Of a DNA stretch of 64,000 nt, positions 51,931 to 60,327 are shown piece by piece. The position numbers and the translations under genes were made by a program. The notes under the pieces were generated by a model that made no database searches, was not told the origin of the DNA, and was given only the letters and a program-made list of their open reading frames with translations. Position 1 is the first letter of the stretch; each line of letters starts with the position of its first letter. The DNA is from Porifericola rhodea. Lineage in GTDB: Bacteria; Bacteroidota; Bacteroidia; Cytophagales; Cyclobacteriaceae. The DNA is taken from NCBI RefSeq assembly GCF_030506305.1, contig NZ_CP119421.1, forward strand, positions 1,232,354 through 1,296,353. Direction: 5' to 3'.

Positions 51931-54900
51931 ATGAAGTTAAAAATTTGCTGGTGGGCCGCATGTTTAGCCCTCCTTAATTTGGTAAGTTATGCCCCCGCGC
52001 AGGCGCAGGAGAAAACCCCGCCTCCTTTTCTCCAGTACATGCAAAGCAGCTGGGTAGACTCTGTGCTTAACAGCCTGAATACCGATGAGCGTATAGCACA
52101 GCTTATTGTAGCTGCGGCTTACTCAAACCGTGACGCTGCCCATATGCAGGAGCTACAGACCCTGGTAAGAGATCATAAGATAGGTGGTTTTATCTTTTTT
52201 CAGGGTGGCCCCGGCCGACAGGCTAGAATGGTAAACCAATTGCAGGAAGCCTCTGAGGTGCCGCTTATAATAGCCATGGATGCCGAATGGGGCCTGGGTA
52301 TGCGACTGGACAGTACGCTCAACTTCCCCTTTCAGATGGCCCTGGGAGCTATTCAGGACGATAACATGGTCTATCAGATGGGTAGAGAGGTCGCGCGTCA
52401 GTTTAAGCGTGCGGGTATGCATATCAACTTCGCTCCGGTGGTAGATGTCAATAATAACGCGCAAAACCCTGTTATTAACTATCGCTCTTTTGGAGAAGAT
52501 AAAGAAAACGTAGCCCGTAAGGGCATTGCCTATATGAAAGGGATGCAGGATGAGCATATCCTAACTACTGCCAAGCATTTTCCTGGCCATGGAGATACCG
52601 ATACCGATTCTCATTATGCTTTGCCTCAGATTAATCATAATCGTGCCCGCCTGGATTCGCTGGAGCTTTACCCCTTTCGCAAGATTATAGAAGAAGGTGT
52701 AGGTGGTATAATGGTGGCTCACTTAAACATACCGGCCCTGGATGCTACCCAAGGCTTACCCTCTACCCTCTCTAAGCCTATTGTAAGTGGACTGCTTAAA
52801 GATGAACTGGGCTTTGAAGGGCTAATAGTTACCGATGCTATGAATATGAAAGGCGTAACTGCCGGCAATGAGCAGGGAGTTGTAGATAAAGACGCTATTC
52901 TGGCAGGAAATGATGTGCTGGAGTTTACAGAAAATGTACCTAAAGCTATCGCAGAAATTAAGAAAGCTGTAGCTCAGGGGCTAATCAGCCAGGAAGAGAT
53001 AGACCTGCGCTGCCGTAAAATGCTGGCGGTAAAACAGTGGGTAGGTCTACATGAGAAGCAGTCTGTTCAGGTAAAAAATATTGCCAACGAACTCAATACC
53101 CCTACTGGTAAGCTGCTTAACCGTAAGCTTATGGAAGCGGCCTTAACAGTATTAAAGAATGATAATAAGCTTTTTCCGGTACTCAGACTGGATACTTTAA
53201 AGGTAGCCGCCATATCTATGGGTGCTAAGAGAGAAACAGCTTTTCAGCAGATGCTGAACCGCTATACCAAAGTAGACAACTTTGTGCTTGACGAAAAAGC
53301 CAGTCAGTCGCAGGTGAGCAGTATAAAGAGCAAGCTTGCCGGCTATGATATTGTTGTTGCCGGAGTGCATGACAACAGTAAGTATCCGCGTAACCGTATT
53401 AGCTTTTCTGCCCCTCTGATGCAACTGGTATCTGATATAGCCGCTATGGACAATTCTATCCTTGCGGTATTTAAAAACCCTTATGTGCTCGACAAACTTA
53501 AAAATATAGAGCAGGCAGAGGGTCTTATTATTACCTATCAGGACAATACAGACGCTCAGGAGCTGGCAGCACAGCTAATTTTTGGAGGAGTAAGTGCCAA
53601 CGGAAAGCTGCCGGTAAGTGTAGGTAGCAAGTTTAAAGCCGGAGATGGACTGGAGGTAAAAGGGCATATCCGTTTCAATTACACCTTACCCGAAGATGCC
53701 GGTATGAACTCACAGATATTACAGGCGGGTATAGACTCCTTAATGTGGGAGGCCATTCATAACAAGGCGATACCAGGCGGACAGGTATTGGTAGCCAAAG
53801 ACCAGAAAGTAGTCTTTTACAAAGCTTATGGGCTTCATTCCTACTTTGATACTGTTGAGGTAAAAAAAACTGACCTTTATGATCTGGCTTCAATCTCTAA
53901 AGTTGCTACTGCCCTACCAGCCGTTATGAAACTACACGATGAAGGCAAGTTTGACCTGGAAGCAGGTATAGATGATTACCTGCCATATTTTAAAGGTTCA
54001 AATAAGGCAGATGTCCCTTTCAGGGACATCCTTGCCCATCAGGCTCGTTTTAAGCCCTGGATTCCTTATTGGCAGAATACCCTGAGAGATAATGGAAGCC
54101 ACAAATGGTTTACATTTAAAGAGGACTCATCTCGTAGGTTTCCGGTGAAAGTATCGGATAATCTCTGGCTACATCGTAACTATAAGAAGAAAATTTTCAG
54201 GGCTATTAAAAAGTCTCCTCTGGAAGTAGAGAAGAAGTACCTGTACTCAGGCTTATTATTTTATCTGCTGCCAACTATAGTAGAAGAACTTAGCGGTGAG
54301 GATTTCCTAAGCTTCATCAACGAAAATTTTTATGGCCCACTGGGTGCTACTACGCTTACTTATAACCCTATGGAAAAATTTGACAAGCAGAGAATTGTAC
54401 CTACAGAGCACGATTTTTTGTTTCGGCAGGAGGCTATACATGGCAGCGTACATGATGAAGGAGCTATTATGATGGGAGGCGTTTCTGCCAATGCAGGCTT
54501 GTTTGCCAATGCTAATGACCTTGCCAAACTAATGCAAATGTATCTGAATAAAGGGGAATACGGTGGGAGGAGATATATCAGCGAAGCTACTGTTAATGAA
54601 TTTATCCGCTATCAGTTTCCTGAAAATGATAACCGCCGTGGTTTAGGGTTTGATAAGCCCAACCTGGAATACAGAGGAGAGAACAATAATACTGCAAAAG
54701 ATGCCAGCCCATCCAGTTTTGGACATTCAGGTTTTACGGGAACGTTTACCTGGGCCGATCCGGAACACAAGCTGGTGTATGTTTTCCTGTCAAATAGAGT
54801 ACATCCTACCCGAGCCAACACCAGGTTATATAAGCTGAATACCCGCACTAATATACAGCAGGTACTTTATGATGCTATAGAACAGCCACCCATTAATTAA
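51931..54900 (+). CDS. GH3 (NagZ-like) glycosidase fused to a class C beta-lactamase-like domain
   Basis: A 989-aa exported protein (signal peptide ending 'APAQAQ'). Residues about 35-390 are a GH3 barrel with the NagZ signature 'KHFPGHGDTDTDSH' carrying the conserved His/Asp of beta-N-acetylglucosaminidases, and 'LIVTDAMNMKGV' with the nucleophile-region Asp. Residues about 400-590 form the GH3 C-terminal sandwich. Residues 610-985 are a serine hydrolase with SxxK at Ser654-Lys657 ('SISK') and a Tyr-x-Asn-like loop 'YSG'. NagZ trims GlcNAc from muropeptides and AmpC-like serine hydrolases act on wall peptides or beta-lactams, so a dual wall-turnover enzyme is plausible. Confidence 0.9.
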   Translation: MKLKICWWAACLALLNLVSYAPAQAQEKTPPPFLQYMQSSWVDSVLNSLNTDERIAQLIVAAAYSNRDAAHMQELQTLVRDHKIGGFIFFQGGPGRQARMVNQLQEASEVPLIIAMDAEWGLGMRLDSTLNFPFQMALGAIQDDNMVYQMGREVARQFKRAGMHINFAPVVDVNNNAQNPVINYRSFGEDKENVARKGIAYMKGMQDEHILTTAKHFPGHGDTDTDSHYALPQINHNRARLDSLELYPFRKIIEEGVGGIMVAHLNIPALDATQGLPSTLSKPIVSGLLKDELGFEGLIVTDAMNMKGVTAGNEQGVVDKDAILAGNDVLEFTENVPKAIAEIKKAVAQGLISQEEIDLRCRKMLAVKQWVGLHEKQSVQVKNIANELNTPTGKLLNRKLMEAALTVLKNDNKLFPVLRLDTLKVAAISMGAKRETAFQQMLNRYTKVDNFVLDEKASQSQVSSIKSKLAGYDIVVAGVHDNSKYPRNRISFSAPLMQLVSDIAAMDNSILAVFKNPYVLDKLKNIEQAEGLIITYQDNTDAQELAAQLIFGGVSANGKLPVSVGSKFKAGDGLEVKGHIRFNYTLPEDAGMNSQILQAGIDSLMWEAIHNKAIPGGQVLVAKDQKVVFYKAYGLHSYFDTVEVKKTDLYDLASISKVATALPAVMKLHDEGKFDLEAGIDDYLPYFKGSNKADVPFRDILAHQARFKPWIPYWQNTLRDNGSHKWFTFKEDSSRRFPVKVSDNLWLHRNYKKKIFRAIKKSPLEVEKKYLYSGLLFYLLPTIVEELSGEDFLSFINENFYGPLGATTLTYNPMEKFDKQRIVPTEHDFLFRQEAIHGSVHDEGAIMMGGVSANAGLFANANDLAKLMQMYLNKGEYGGRRYISEATVNEFIRYQFPENDNRRGLGFDKPNLEYRGENNNTAKDASPSSFGHSGFTGTFTWADPEHKLVYVFLSNRVHPTRANTRLYKLNTRTNIQQVLYDAIEQPPIN

Positions 54901-54929
54901 TGCCTATACAATACATCTCCACATCTCTA

Positions 54930-54951
54930 GCCTCATATGAGGCTTTTTTTG
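54930..54951 (+). terminator. terminator after the GH3 fusion gene
   Basis: GCCTCAT / ATGAGGC self-complementary stem followed by seven T residues. Confidence 0.8.
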
Positions 54952-55079
54952 TACCCATATATTTGAATACCAAACACCTATAGTTTTACTATTAAATTTA
55001 TTTATATAATTATTTTAATATTATTTAATAATATGTTATATTGATGTAAGTTTTGTTCTTATAAATAACTTTTACAAAT

Positions 55080-55256
55080 ATGTTCGGATTATTTAAAAAG
55101 CCCAGTAAACAGCCTGCGGTAGAGTCCGTAGACCTGAAGCCAAAAGGTGTGCATCATACTGTATCGTTTGCAAGCTCTTATGATGATACCTGGGCACATA
55201 TTCGTACAGAAGCCAAGAAACAGTATGTGGATGATAAAAGAAGGCTGGCCGTATGA
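55080..55256 (+). CDS. 58-aa basic protein of unknown function
   Basis: A short frame starting ATG 55080 and ending TGA 55254-55256. The product begins MFGLFKKPSKQP and ends with a charged helix-like part ('WAHIRTEAKKQYVDDKRRLAV'). There is no signal peptide or cysteine. An intrinsic terminator follows at 55269-55303 and an AT-rich stretch precedes it, so it looks like an independent transcription unit. Family not recognised. Confidence 0.6.
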   Translation: MFGLFKKPSKQPAVESVDLKPKGVHHTVSFASSYDDTWAHIRTEAKKQYVDDKRRLAV

Positions 55257-55268
55257 GTATGTTAAAAT

Positions 55269-55303
55269 AAAAGCTTCGCGATACACTATCACGAAGCTTT
55301 TTT
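55269..55303 (+). terminator. terminator after the 58-aa protein gene
   Basis: AAAGCTTCG / CGAAGCTTT arms with an inner GAT / ATC pairing, followed by a T run. It may also serve the convergent aconitase transcript. Confidence 0.75.
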
Positions 55304-55324
55304 AATATTATGCTGTCAATATGA

Positions 55325-57298
55325 TTAAGCTTCCTGATCTACATTTTTCATGCGGAAATAGTTAATTACTCCCCCTGCTAATAACACTTGCACCTGCCTG
55401 TTGCTAAGCTGATAGGTAAGTTCAATCTCTTCGTTTTTACTTTCGTTAATCAGCTTCACATCTTTACCATTTTCAAGAGCTTCACGCAGACCTTGTAACT
55501 TAATTGTATCGCCCTGTTCTATCTTGTCATAATCTTCAGCATTCTTAAACTCTAAAGGTACTATACCAAAGTTGACAAGGTTTTGCCAGCCAATACGTGC
55601 GTAACTTTTAGCTACTGCCGCTACCTGTCCCAGGTAACGAGGCGCTAATGCAGCATGCTCTCTACTAGAACCCTGAGCATAATTTTCTCCAGCTACTACT
55701 ATATGTCCGCTATGCTTAGCTTGTGCTTCCTTAGCACGCTCGTAAAAGCTATCGTCTATGATAGAGAATGACCATTTGCTGATTTCCGGGATATTACTAC
55801 GGAACGGAAGCACTTCTGCACCAGCTCTTAAAATTTCGTCGGTACTGATGTTATCCTGCATTTTTAACATAACCGGAACCTTATATTCGTTCTGAAGCTC
55901 ATCAAAGTCTGGTAAAGACTTTACGTTAGGCCCTTTTTCCAGCTCAATGACATGCCCGTTTTCCGGTGGCTTTACCAGCAATTCAGTATTAATAATTTCT
56001 TTCTCGGCAGGTAGATATTGCGGGTACTTCATCTCATAAATCTTTTCAAGATCACGAGGGTCGGTAATTTTGCCGGTAAGTGCTGAGGCAGCAGCAGTTT
56101 CAGGGCTACACAGATATACCTGATCGTCCAGTGTGCCGGAGCGGCCCGGGAAGTTTCTCGGCATGGTTCTCAGACTGATTTTTCCGGTGGCAGGAGCCTG
56201 CCCCATACCGATACAGCCCATACAACCTGCCTGATGAAAGCGAGCCCCCGCATGTATCAGGTTTTTAAAAGCATCAGTAGCAGATAGGTTTTCTATCATC
56301 TGCCGTGAGGTAGGGTTGACGTCAAAAGAAACGTCTGCATCAGTAGTTTTACCTTTTACTATTTCGCTCACTACCCAAAAGTCACGGAAACCAGGGTTTG
56401 CCGATGAGCCTATCACGACCTGGTGTACAGGACGTCCTTCTACCTCTCTTACCTCTTTTACATTGCCAGGGCTGCTGGGCAGGGCTATCAGCGGCACCAA
56501 TTCATCCAGCACAATTTCATCATGCTCGTCATAAGTAGCCCCCTCGTCAGGTTTTAGCTCACTCCACTGGTCTTCTCTCCCCTGCGACTTCATAAAAGCA
56601 TGCACTTCCTCATCTGAAGGAAATACGGTAGTAGTTGCTCCTAACTCAGTACCCATATTGGCAATTACGTGCCTGTCCATAGCCCTTAGCGAATCCAGAC
56701 CGGGACCATAGTACTCTACAATCATGCCCCGACAACCTTTTACATCATAGCGGCGCAGCATCTCCAGCACCACATCCTTGGCACTTACCCAATCGGGTAG
56801 CTTACCTGTCAACTTTACGCCTAATACTTTAGGCATTTTAAAATACAGGGGTTCACCTGCAATGGCAAAGGCTACATCCAATCCTCCGGCACCCAGAGCC
56901 AGCATGCCTAGGGCGCCTCCTGCCGGGGTGTGGCTATCTGAACCCACCATAGTTTTGCCAGGTACACCAAAACGTTCCATGTGTACAGGGTGGCTTACGC
57001 CATTACCTGGCCGGCTATACCATATGCCAAATTTGGCTGCCGCAGATTTGAGAAACACGTGATCATCCGCATTCTTAAAGTCAGTTTGCAGTAGGTTATG
57101 ATCTACATACTGAACTGACACATCAGTCTGGGCGCGGTCTACGCCCATAGATTCCAGCTCCAGCATCACCAGAGTACCCGTGGCATCCTGAGTTAGGGTC
57201 TGATCTATTTTAATGCCTATTTCCTCACCCGGCTTCATTTCTCCTTCTATCAGGTGAGTATTGATTAGTTTCTGAGCTACATTAAGAGGGGATGACAT
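55325..57298 (-). CDS. aconitate hydratase, short type
   Basis: A 657-aa iron-sulphur enzyme interconverting citrate and isocitrate in the TCA cycle. The iron-sulphur cluster cysteines lie in 'QAGCMGCIGMGQAP' and 'VYLCSPETAAAS', and the substrate-binding 'GSDSHTPAGGALGMLALGAGGLDVA' block and the swivelling domain loop 'YAQGSSREHAALAPRYLG' are complete. The length and the 'MKPGEEIGIKIDQTLTQDATG' start match the shorter aconitases of Bacteroidota (mitochondrial-like arrangement) rather than AcnA of about 890 aa. It stands alone, with no other TCA genes beside it. Confidence 0.93.
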   Translation of the reverse strand: MSSPLNVAQKLINTHLIEGEMKPGEEIGIKIDQTLTQDATGTLVMLELESMGVDRAQTDVSVQYVDHNLLQTDFKNADDHVFLKSAAAKFGIWYSRPGNGVSHPVHMERFGVPGKTMVGSDSHTPAGGALGMLALGAGGLDVAFAIAGEPLYFKMPKVLGVKLTGKLPDWVSAKDVVLEMLRRYDVKGCRGMIVEYYGPGLDSLRAMDRHVIANMGTELGATTTVFPSDEEVHAFMKSQGREDQWSELKPDEGATYDEHDEIVLDELVPLIALPSSPGNVKEVREVEGRPVHQVVIGSSANPGFRDFWVVSEIVKGKTTDADVSFDVNPTSRQMIENLSATDAFKNLIHAGARFHQAGCMGCIGMGQAPATGKISLRTMPRNFPGRSGTLDDQVYLCSPETAAASALTGKITDPRDLEKIYEMKYPQYLPAEKEIINTELLVKPPENGHVIELEKGPNVKSLPDFDELQNEYKVPVMLKMQDNISTDEILRAGAEVLPFRSNIPEISKWSFSIIDDSFYERAKEAQAKHSGHIVVAGENYAQGSSREHAALAPRYLGQVAAVAKSYARIGWQNLVNFGIVPLEFKNAEDYDKIEQGDTIKLQGLREALENGKDVKLINESKNEEIELTYQLSNRQVQVLLAGGVINYFRMKNVDQEA

Positions 57299-57490
57299 AA
57301 TCTTTAGGTTTAAAAAATTTACAAAAAGTCTATTGCCTGAGATGGCAAAGAGGAAGAAATAATAATAGTAAAACAGACTCCTGCACTAAGTGTTTGAATG
57401 AGTAGAAATTAGTAAAGTAGCCGGTACCACAAGAAGTATTTTTTTATCTTAAACATATCTGGCTCCTAATTTTTTTATCTTTCAGCGCTT

Positions 57491-59251
57491 ATGAAACTTT
57501 TTTCCAGGAATAAGAGAACGATTAGCGGCTATCAGCCCATACTACCTACCCGCAAACACTGGCCGGTAGTGCAGCTTAGCCAACAGCAGGATAAGTTTGT
57601 AGATGAGGTAATTATGAGCAGCATGGAACGCTTACTGGCAGAAGCGCCTAATGCTTATCAGCTGATAGACGAGCTGGAAACGACCCTCTACAGGGAGCGC
57701 TTACGGATCAGGCAGAACCCATGGGCGGTAGACCCTGAGGATGAGGAAACCTTCTGGAAGAATATTAAAAAGCAGCTAGTGGAGCTATCTACCCACCACA
57801 CCTCTAGTGATGAGGCCAGTCTTGCTGCACACTTTGAACAGGCAAAAGCTATACTTAAAGAGATTGTGTCGCGCTACGCTCACGAAATTTCCAGTACCTT
57901 TAAACCTTCTTCTTACCGGGTAGCCAGAAGCCTCGTTACCTTCGGCTTTGCCAGGCTGCTTAATGCTTCTCGGGTTAAGGGCTTCCGCTCGTTTTATAGC
58001 AATCAGTACTCTCTTCGTGATAAGATTAACATTATTGGAGAGGTAGAACAGCTCAGGGAGTTGGCCCAGAAAGGGACTATAGTTATGGTGCCTACCCACT
58101 TTAGCAATCTGGACTCAATCCTGATTGGTTGGGTAATTCATGAGCTTGGGCTTCCGCCCTTTATTTATGGGGCGGGGCTTAACCTGTTCAATATTAAAGT
58201 ACTAGCCTATTTTATGAATAGCCTGGGAGCTTATAAGGTAGACCGTCGTAAGAAAAACAAAGTATATATAGAAACCCTCAAGGCCTACTCCCGACAGGCT
58301 ATTCGCTGGGGCTGTCATAGTCTCTTTTTTCCTGGGGGCACCCGCTCCCGTTCTGGTAAAGTAGAAGACAAACTTAAGCTAGGCCTGCTTGGCACAGCCA
58401 TGGAAGCTCAGCGCCTGAACTACGAAGAGAGTGCCAAAAGCGGAGAAGAAGCAGAAAAAATATTTGTAGTGCCAGTAGTGCTCAACTATCATTTTGTGCT
58501 GGAAGCTCCCAGCCTCATTCGTGATTATCTGCGCATAGAAGGACAGGAGCGTTATTATGTAGAAACAGATGAATACTCAACCTCATCTAAGATTATCCGG
58601 TTTCTGTTTCAGTTTTTTACCGAGGGCTCCGATATTTCTGTAAGCTTTGGAAAAGCTATGGATTTGATGGGCAACCCGGTAGATAAGGATGGGCGAAGTC
58701 TGGATAAGCATGGCAGAGTCATTAGTATGCGTGAGTACTTTTATAGCAATGGTAAAATCAGGCGCGACACTCAAAGAGAAAGCGAGTACACCCGTATGTT
58801 GGGCGAGGCCATTCTCAAATCTTACCATATTAATAATCGGGTATTTTCCAGCCACCTGGTTGCTTTTACTGCCTTTCAGATGATTAAGCAGAAATACCCT
58901 TATCTGGATCTTTACAATCTGCTAAGGATACCTGAAGATGAGCAGGTTCTGGATTATGATAATTTTCGTACAGCCTTTAATACCCTCCGAGAGGAAGTTT
59001 TCCGCTTGCATAAGGCAGGAAAGGTAGATATTGCACCGCACCTAACACAGCAGATTGATCAGGCAATTACTCATGGACTTGATAATGTAGGACTTTATCA
59101 TTCCAAAAGGCCTCTGCTAAAAAACAAAGAAGGAAACATTATCACTCATGACCTGAATACTTTGTTCTATTACCACAACCGCATGGAAGGCTACGGCCTG
59201 GAGCGTTTTTTTAAGCCACAAAACCAAAAATCACAAATTTCAGAAAAATGA
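57491..59251 (+). CDS. glycerol-3-phosphate/lysophosphatidate acyltransferase-like protein
   Basis: A 586-aa acyltransferase of the PlsB/PlsC superfamily. Motif I HFSNLD has His203 and Asp208 (the HX4D site), 'GAGLNLFN' follows, and 'FPGGTRSRSGKVEDKLKLGLLG' is motif III. The region N-terminal to the active site (190 residues) and the long C-terminal part make it larger than PlsC and similar to PlsB-type enzymes that acylate glycerol-3-phosphate. The gene for glycerol-3-phosphate dehydrogenase overlaps its end by 4 bases, matching the substrate. It has no clear transmembrane segments and probably sits at the membrane surface. Confidence 0.85.
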   Translation: MKLFSRNKRTISGYQPILPTRKHWPVVQLSQQQDKFVDEVIMSSMERLLAEAPNAYQLIDELETTLYRERLRIRQNPWAVDPEDEETFWKNIKKQLVELSTHHTSSDEASLAAHFEQAKAILKEIVSRYAHEISSTFKPSSYRVARSLVTFGFARLLNASRVKGFRSFYSNQYSLRDKINIIGEVEQLRELAQKGTIVMVPTHFSNLDSILIGWVIHELGLPPFIYGAGLNLFNIKVLAYFMNSLGAYKVDRRKKNKVYIETLKAYSRQAIRWGCHSLFFPGGTRSRSGKVEDKLKLGLLGTAMEAQRLNYEESAKSGEEAEKIFVVPVVLNYHFVLEAPSLIRDYLRIEGQERYYVETDEYSTSSKIIRFLFQFFTEGSDISVSFGKAMDLMGNPVDKDGRSLDKHGRVISMREYFYSNGKIRRDTQRESEYTRMLGEAILKSYHINNRVFSSHLVAFTAFQMIKQKYPYLDLYNLLRIPEDEQVLDYDNFRTAFNTLREEVFRLHKAGKVDIAPHLTQQIDQAITHGLDNVGLYHSKRPLLKNKEGNIITHDLNTLFYYHNRMEGYGLERFFKPQNQKSQISEK

Positions 59252-60270
59252 ACAAGCCATATATAGGCGTAGTAGGCGCGGGCAGCTTTGGGACGGTAAT
59301 CGCCAACATATTGGCAGAGAACAACCCGGTGCTCTTGTATGCCCGCAGAAGCGAAGTCGTTGATGAAATGCTAAGCCTAAGAAAAAGAGGAGAGTATAAG
59401 CTGCATCACAACATACAACCTACCAATGATCTAAAACAAGTGGCGGAGCAGTGCCAGGTAATTTTTCCTATTGTATCGTCTGCCGGCTTTCGTGCCTCTA
59501 TCGCTGACCTTTCTCCCTTTCTTAAGCCTTACCACATACTCATTCACGGCACTAAAGGGCTGGATATAGACTATAAGTCTTCGCAAGCTCTTAATCGTGA
59601 AAATGTAAGAACGATGAGTGAGGTAATCAAAGAAGAAAGTGTAGTGGTAAGAGTAGGCTGCCTGGCAGGGCCAAACCTGGCAAAAGAGCTGGCGGAAGAA
59701 CAACCCGGTGCTACTGTAGTTGCCAGCCACTTTGATGAAGTGATAGAAATCGGACAAAAGCTTTTACGTAACCCTCGCTTTCAGGTCTATGGTAATAACG
59801 ACCTTATAGGTATTGAGCTTTGTGGTATCCTTAAAAATATAATAGCGATTGCTTCGGGGGCGCTAAGCGGACTGGGGCTGGGTGAAAACTCCAGGGCTTT
59901 ACTTATCAGTAGGGGTATAGTAGAAATGATCTACTTGGGCAAGGCCTTGGGAGGAAACATAGAAGCCTTTATAGGGCTGGCCGGAGTTGGCGATTTGGTA
60001 GCCACCTGTTTTAGTAAACATAGCCGCAACTATACGGTCGGGTATCGCCTGGCACAGGGCGAAACGCTTACAGAGATTATGGAAACTATGGAGGAGTTGG
60101 CTGAAGGCGTAAATACCACAAAAATTGTAAAGCAACTGGCAGACTACTATCAGGTAGGGGCTCCTATCACCCGAATGTTGTACAAAATACTATTTGAAGA
60201 CCTGGCAGTAGAAAAAGCTCTGGACAGCCTAATGAAGATCCCTTTTACCGAAGATGTGGGTTTTATGTAA
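59248..60270 (+). CDS. gpsA: NAD(P)-dependent glycerol-3-phosphate dehydrogenase
   Basis: A 340-aa cytosolic enzyme that reduces dihydroxyacetone phosphate to sn-glycerol-3-phosphate for lipid synthesis. The Rossmann motif is 'GVVGAGSFGTVIAN'. The catalytic lysine lies in 'CGILKNIIAIASG', with 'GAGVGDLVATCFS'-like sequence ('GLAGVGDLVATC') and 'SRNYTVGYRLAQG' as further conserved blocks. Its ATG overlaps the acyltransferase stop in a 4-base ATGA junction, so production and acylation of glycerol-3-phosphate are coupled in one operon. Confidence 0.94.
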   Translation: MNKPYIGVVGAGSFGTVIANILAENNPVLLYARRSEVVDEMLSLRKRGEYKLHHNIQPTNDLKQVAEQCQVIFPIVSSAGFRASIADLSPFLKPYHILIHGTKGLDIDYKSSQALNRENVRTMSEVIKEESVVVRVGCLAGPNLAKELAEEQPGATVVASHFDEVIEIGQKLLRNPRFQVYGNNDLIGIELCGILKNIIAIASGALSGLGLGENSRALLISRGIVEMIYLGKALGGNIEAFIGLAGVGDLVATCFSKHSRNYTVGYRLAQGETLTEIMETMEELAEGVNTTKIVKQLADYYQVGAPITRMLYKILFEDLAVEKALDSLMKIPFTEDVGFM

Positions 60271-60301
60271 AAAAAAGTCCAGGCAATAACTCACCCGGAC
60301 T
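60269..60301 (-). terminator. terminator of the PorE-like gene
   Basis: Read on the minus strand, AGTCCGGG...CCTGGACT is followed by eight T residues. It lies in the 57 bases between the converging gpsA and PorE-like genes. Confidence 0.8.
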
Positions 60302-60327
60302 CAATCATATATTAACAGAGGTTGAAA

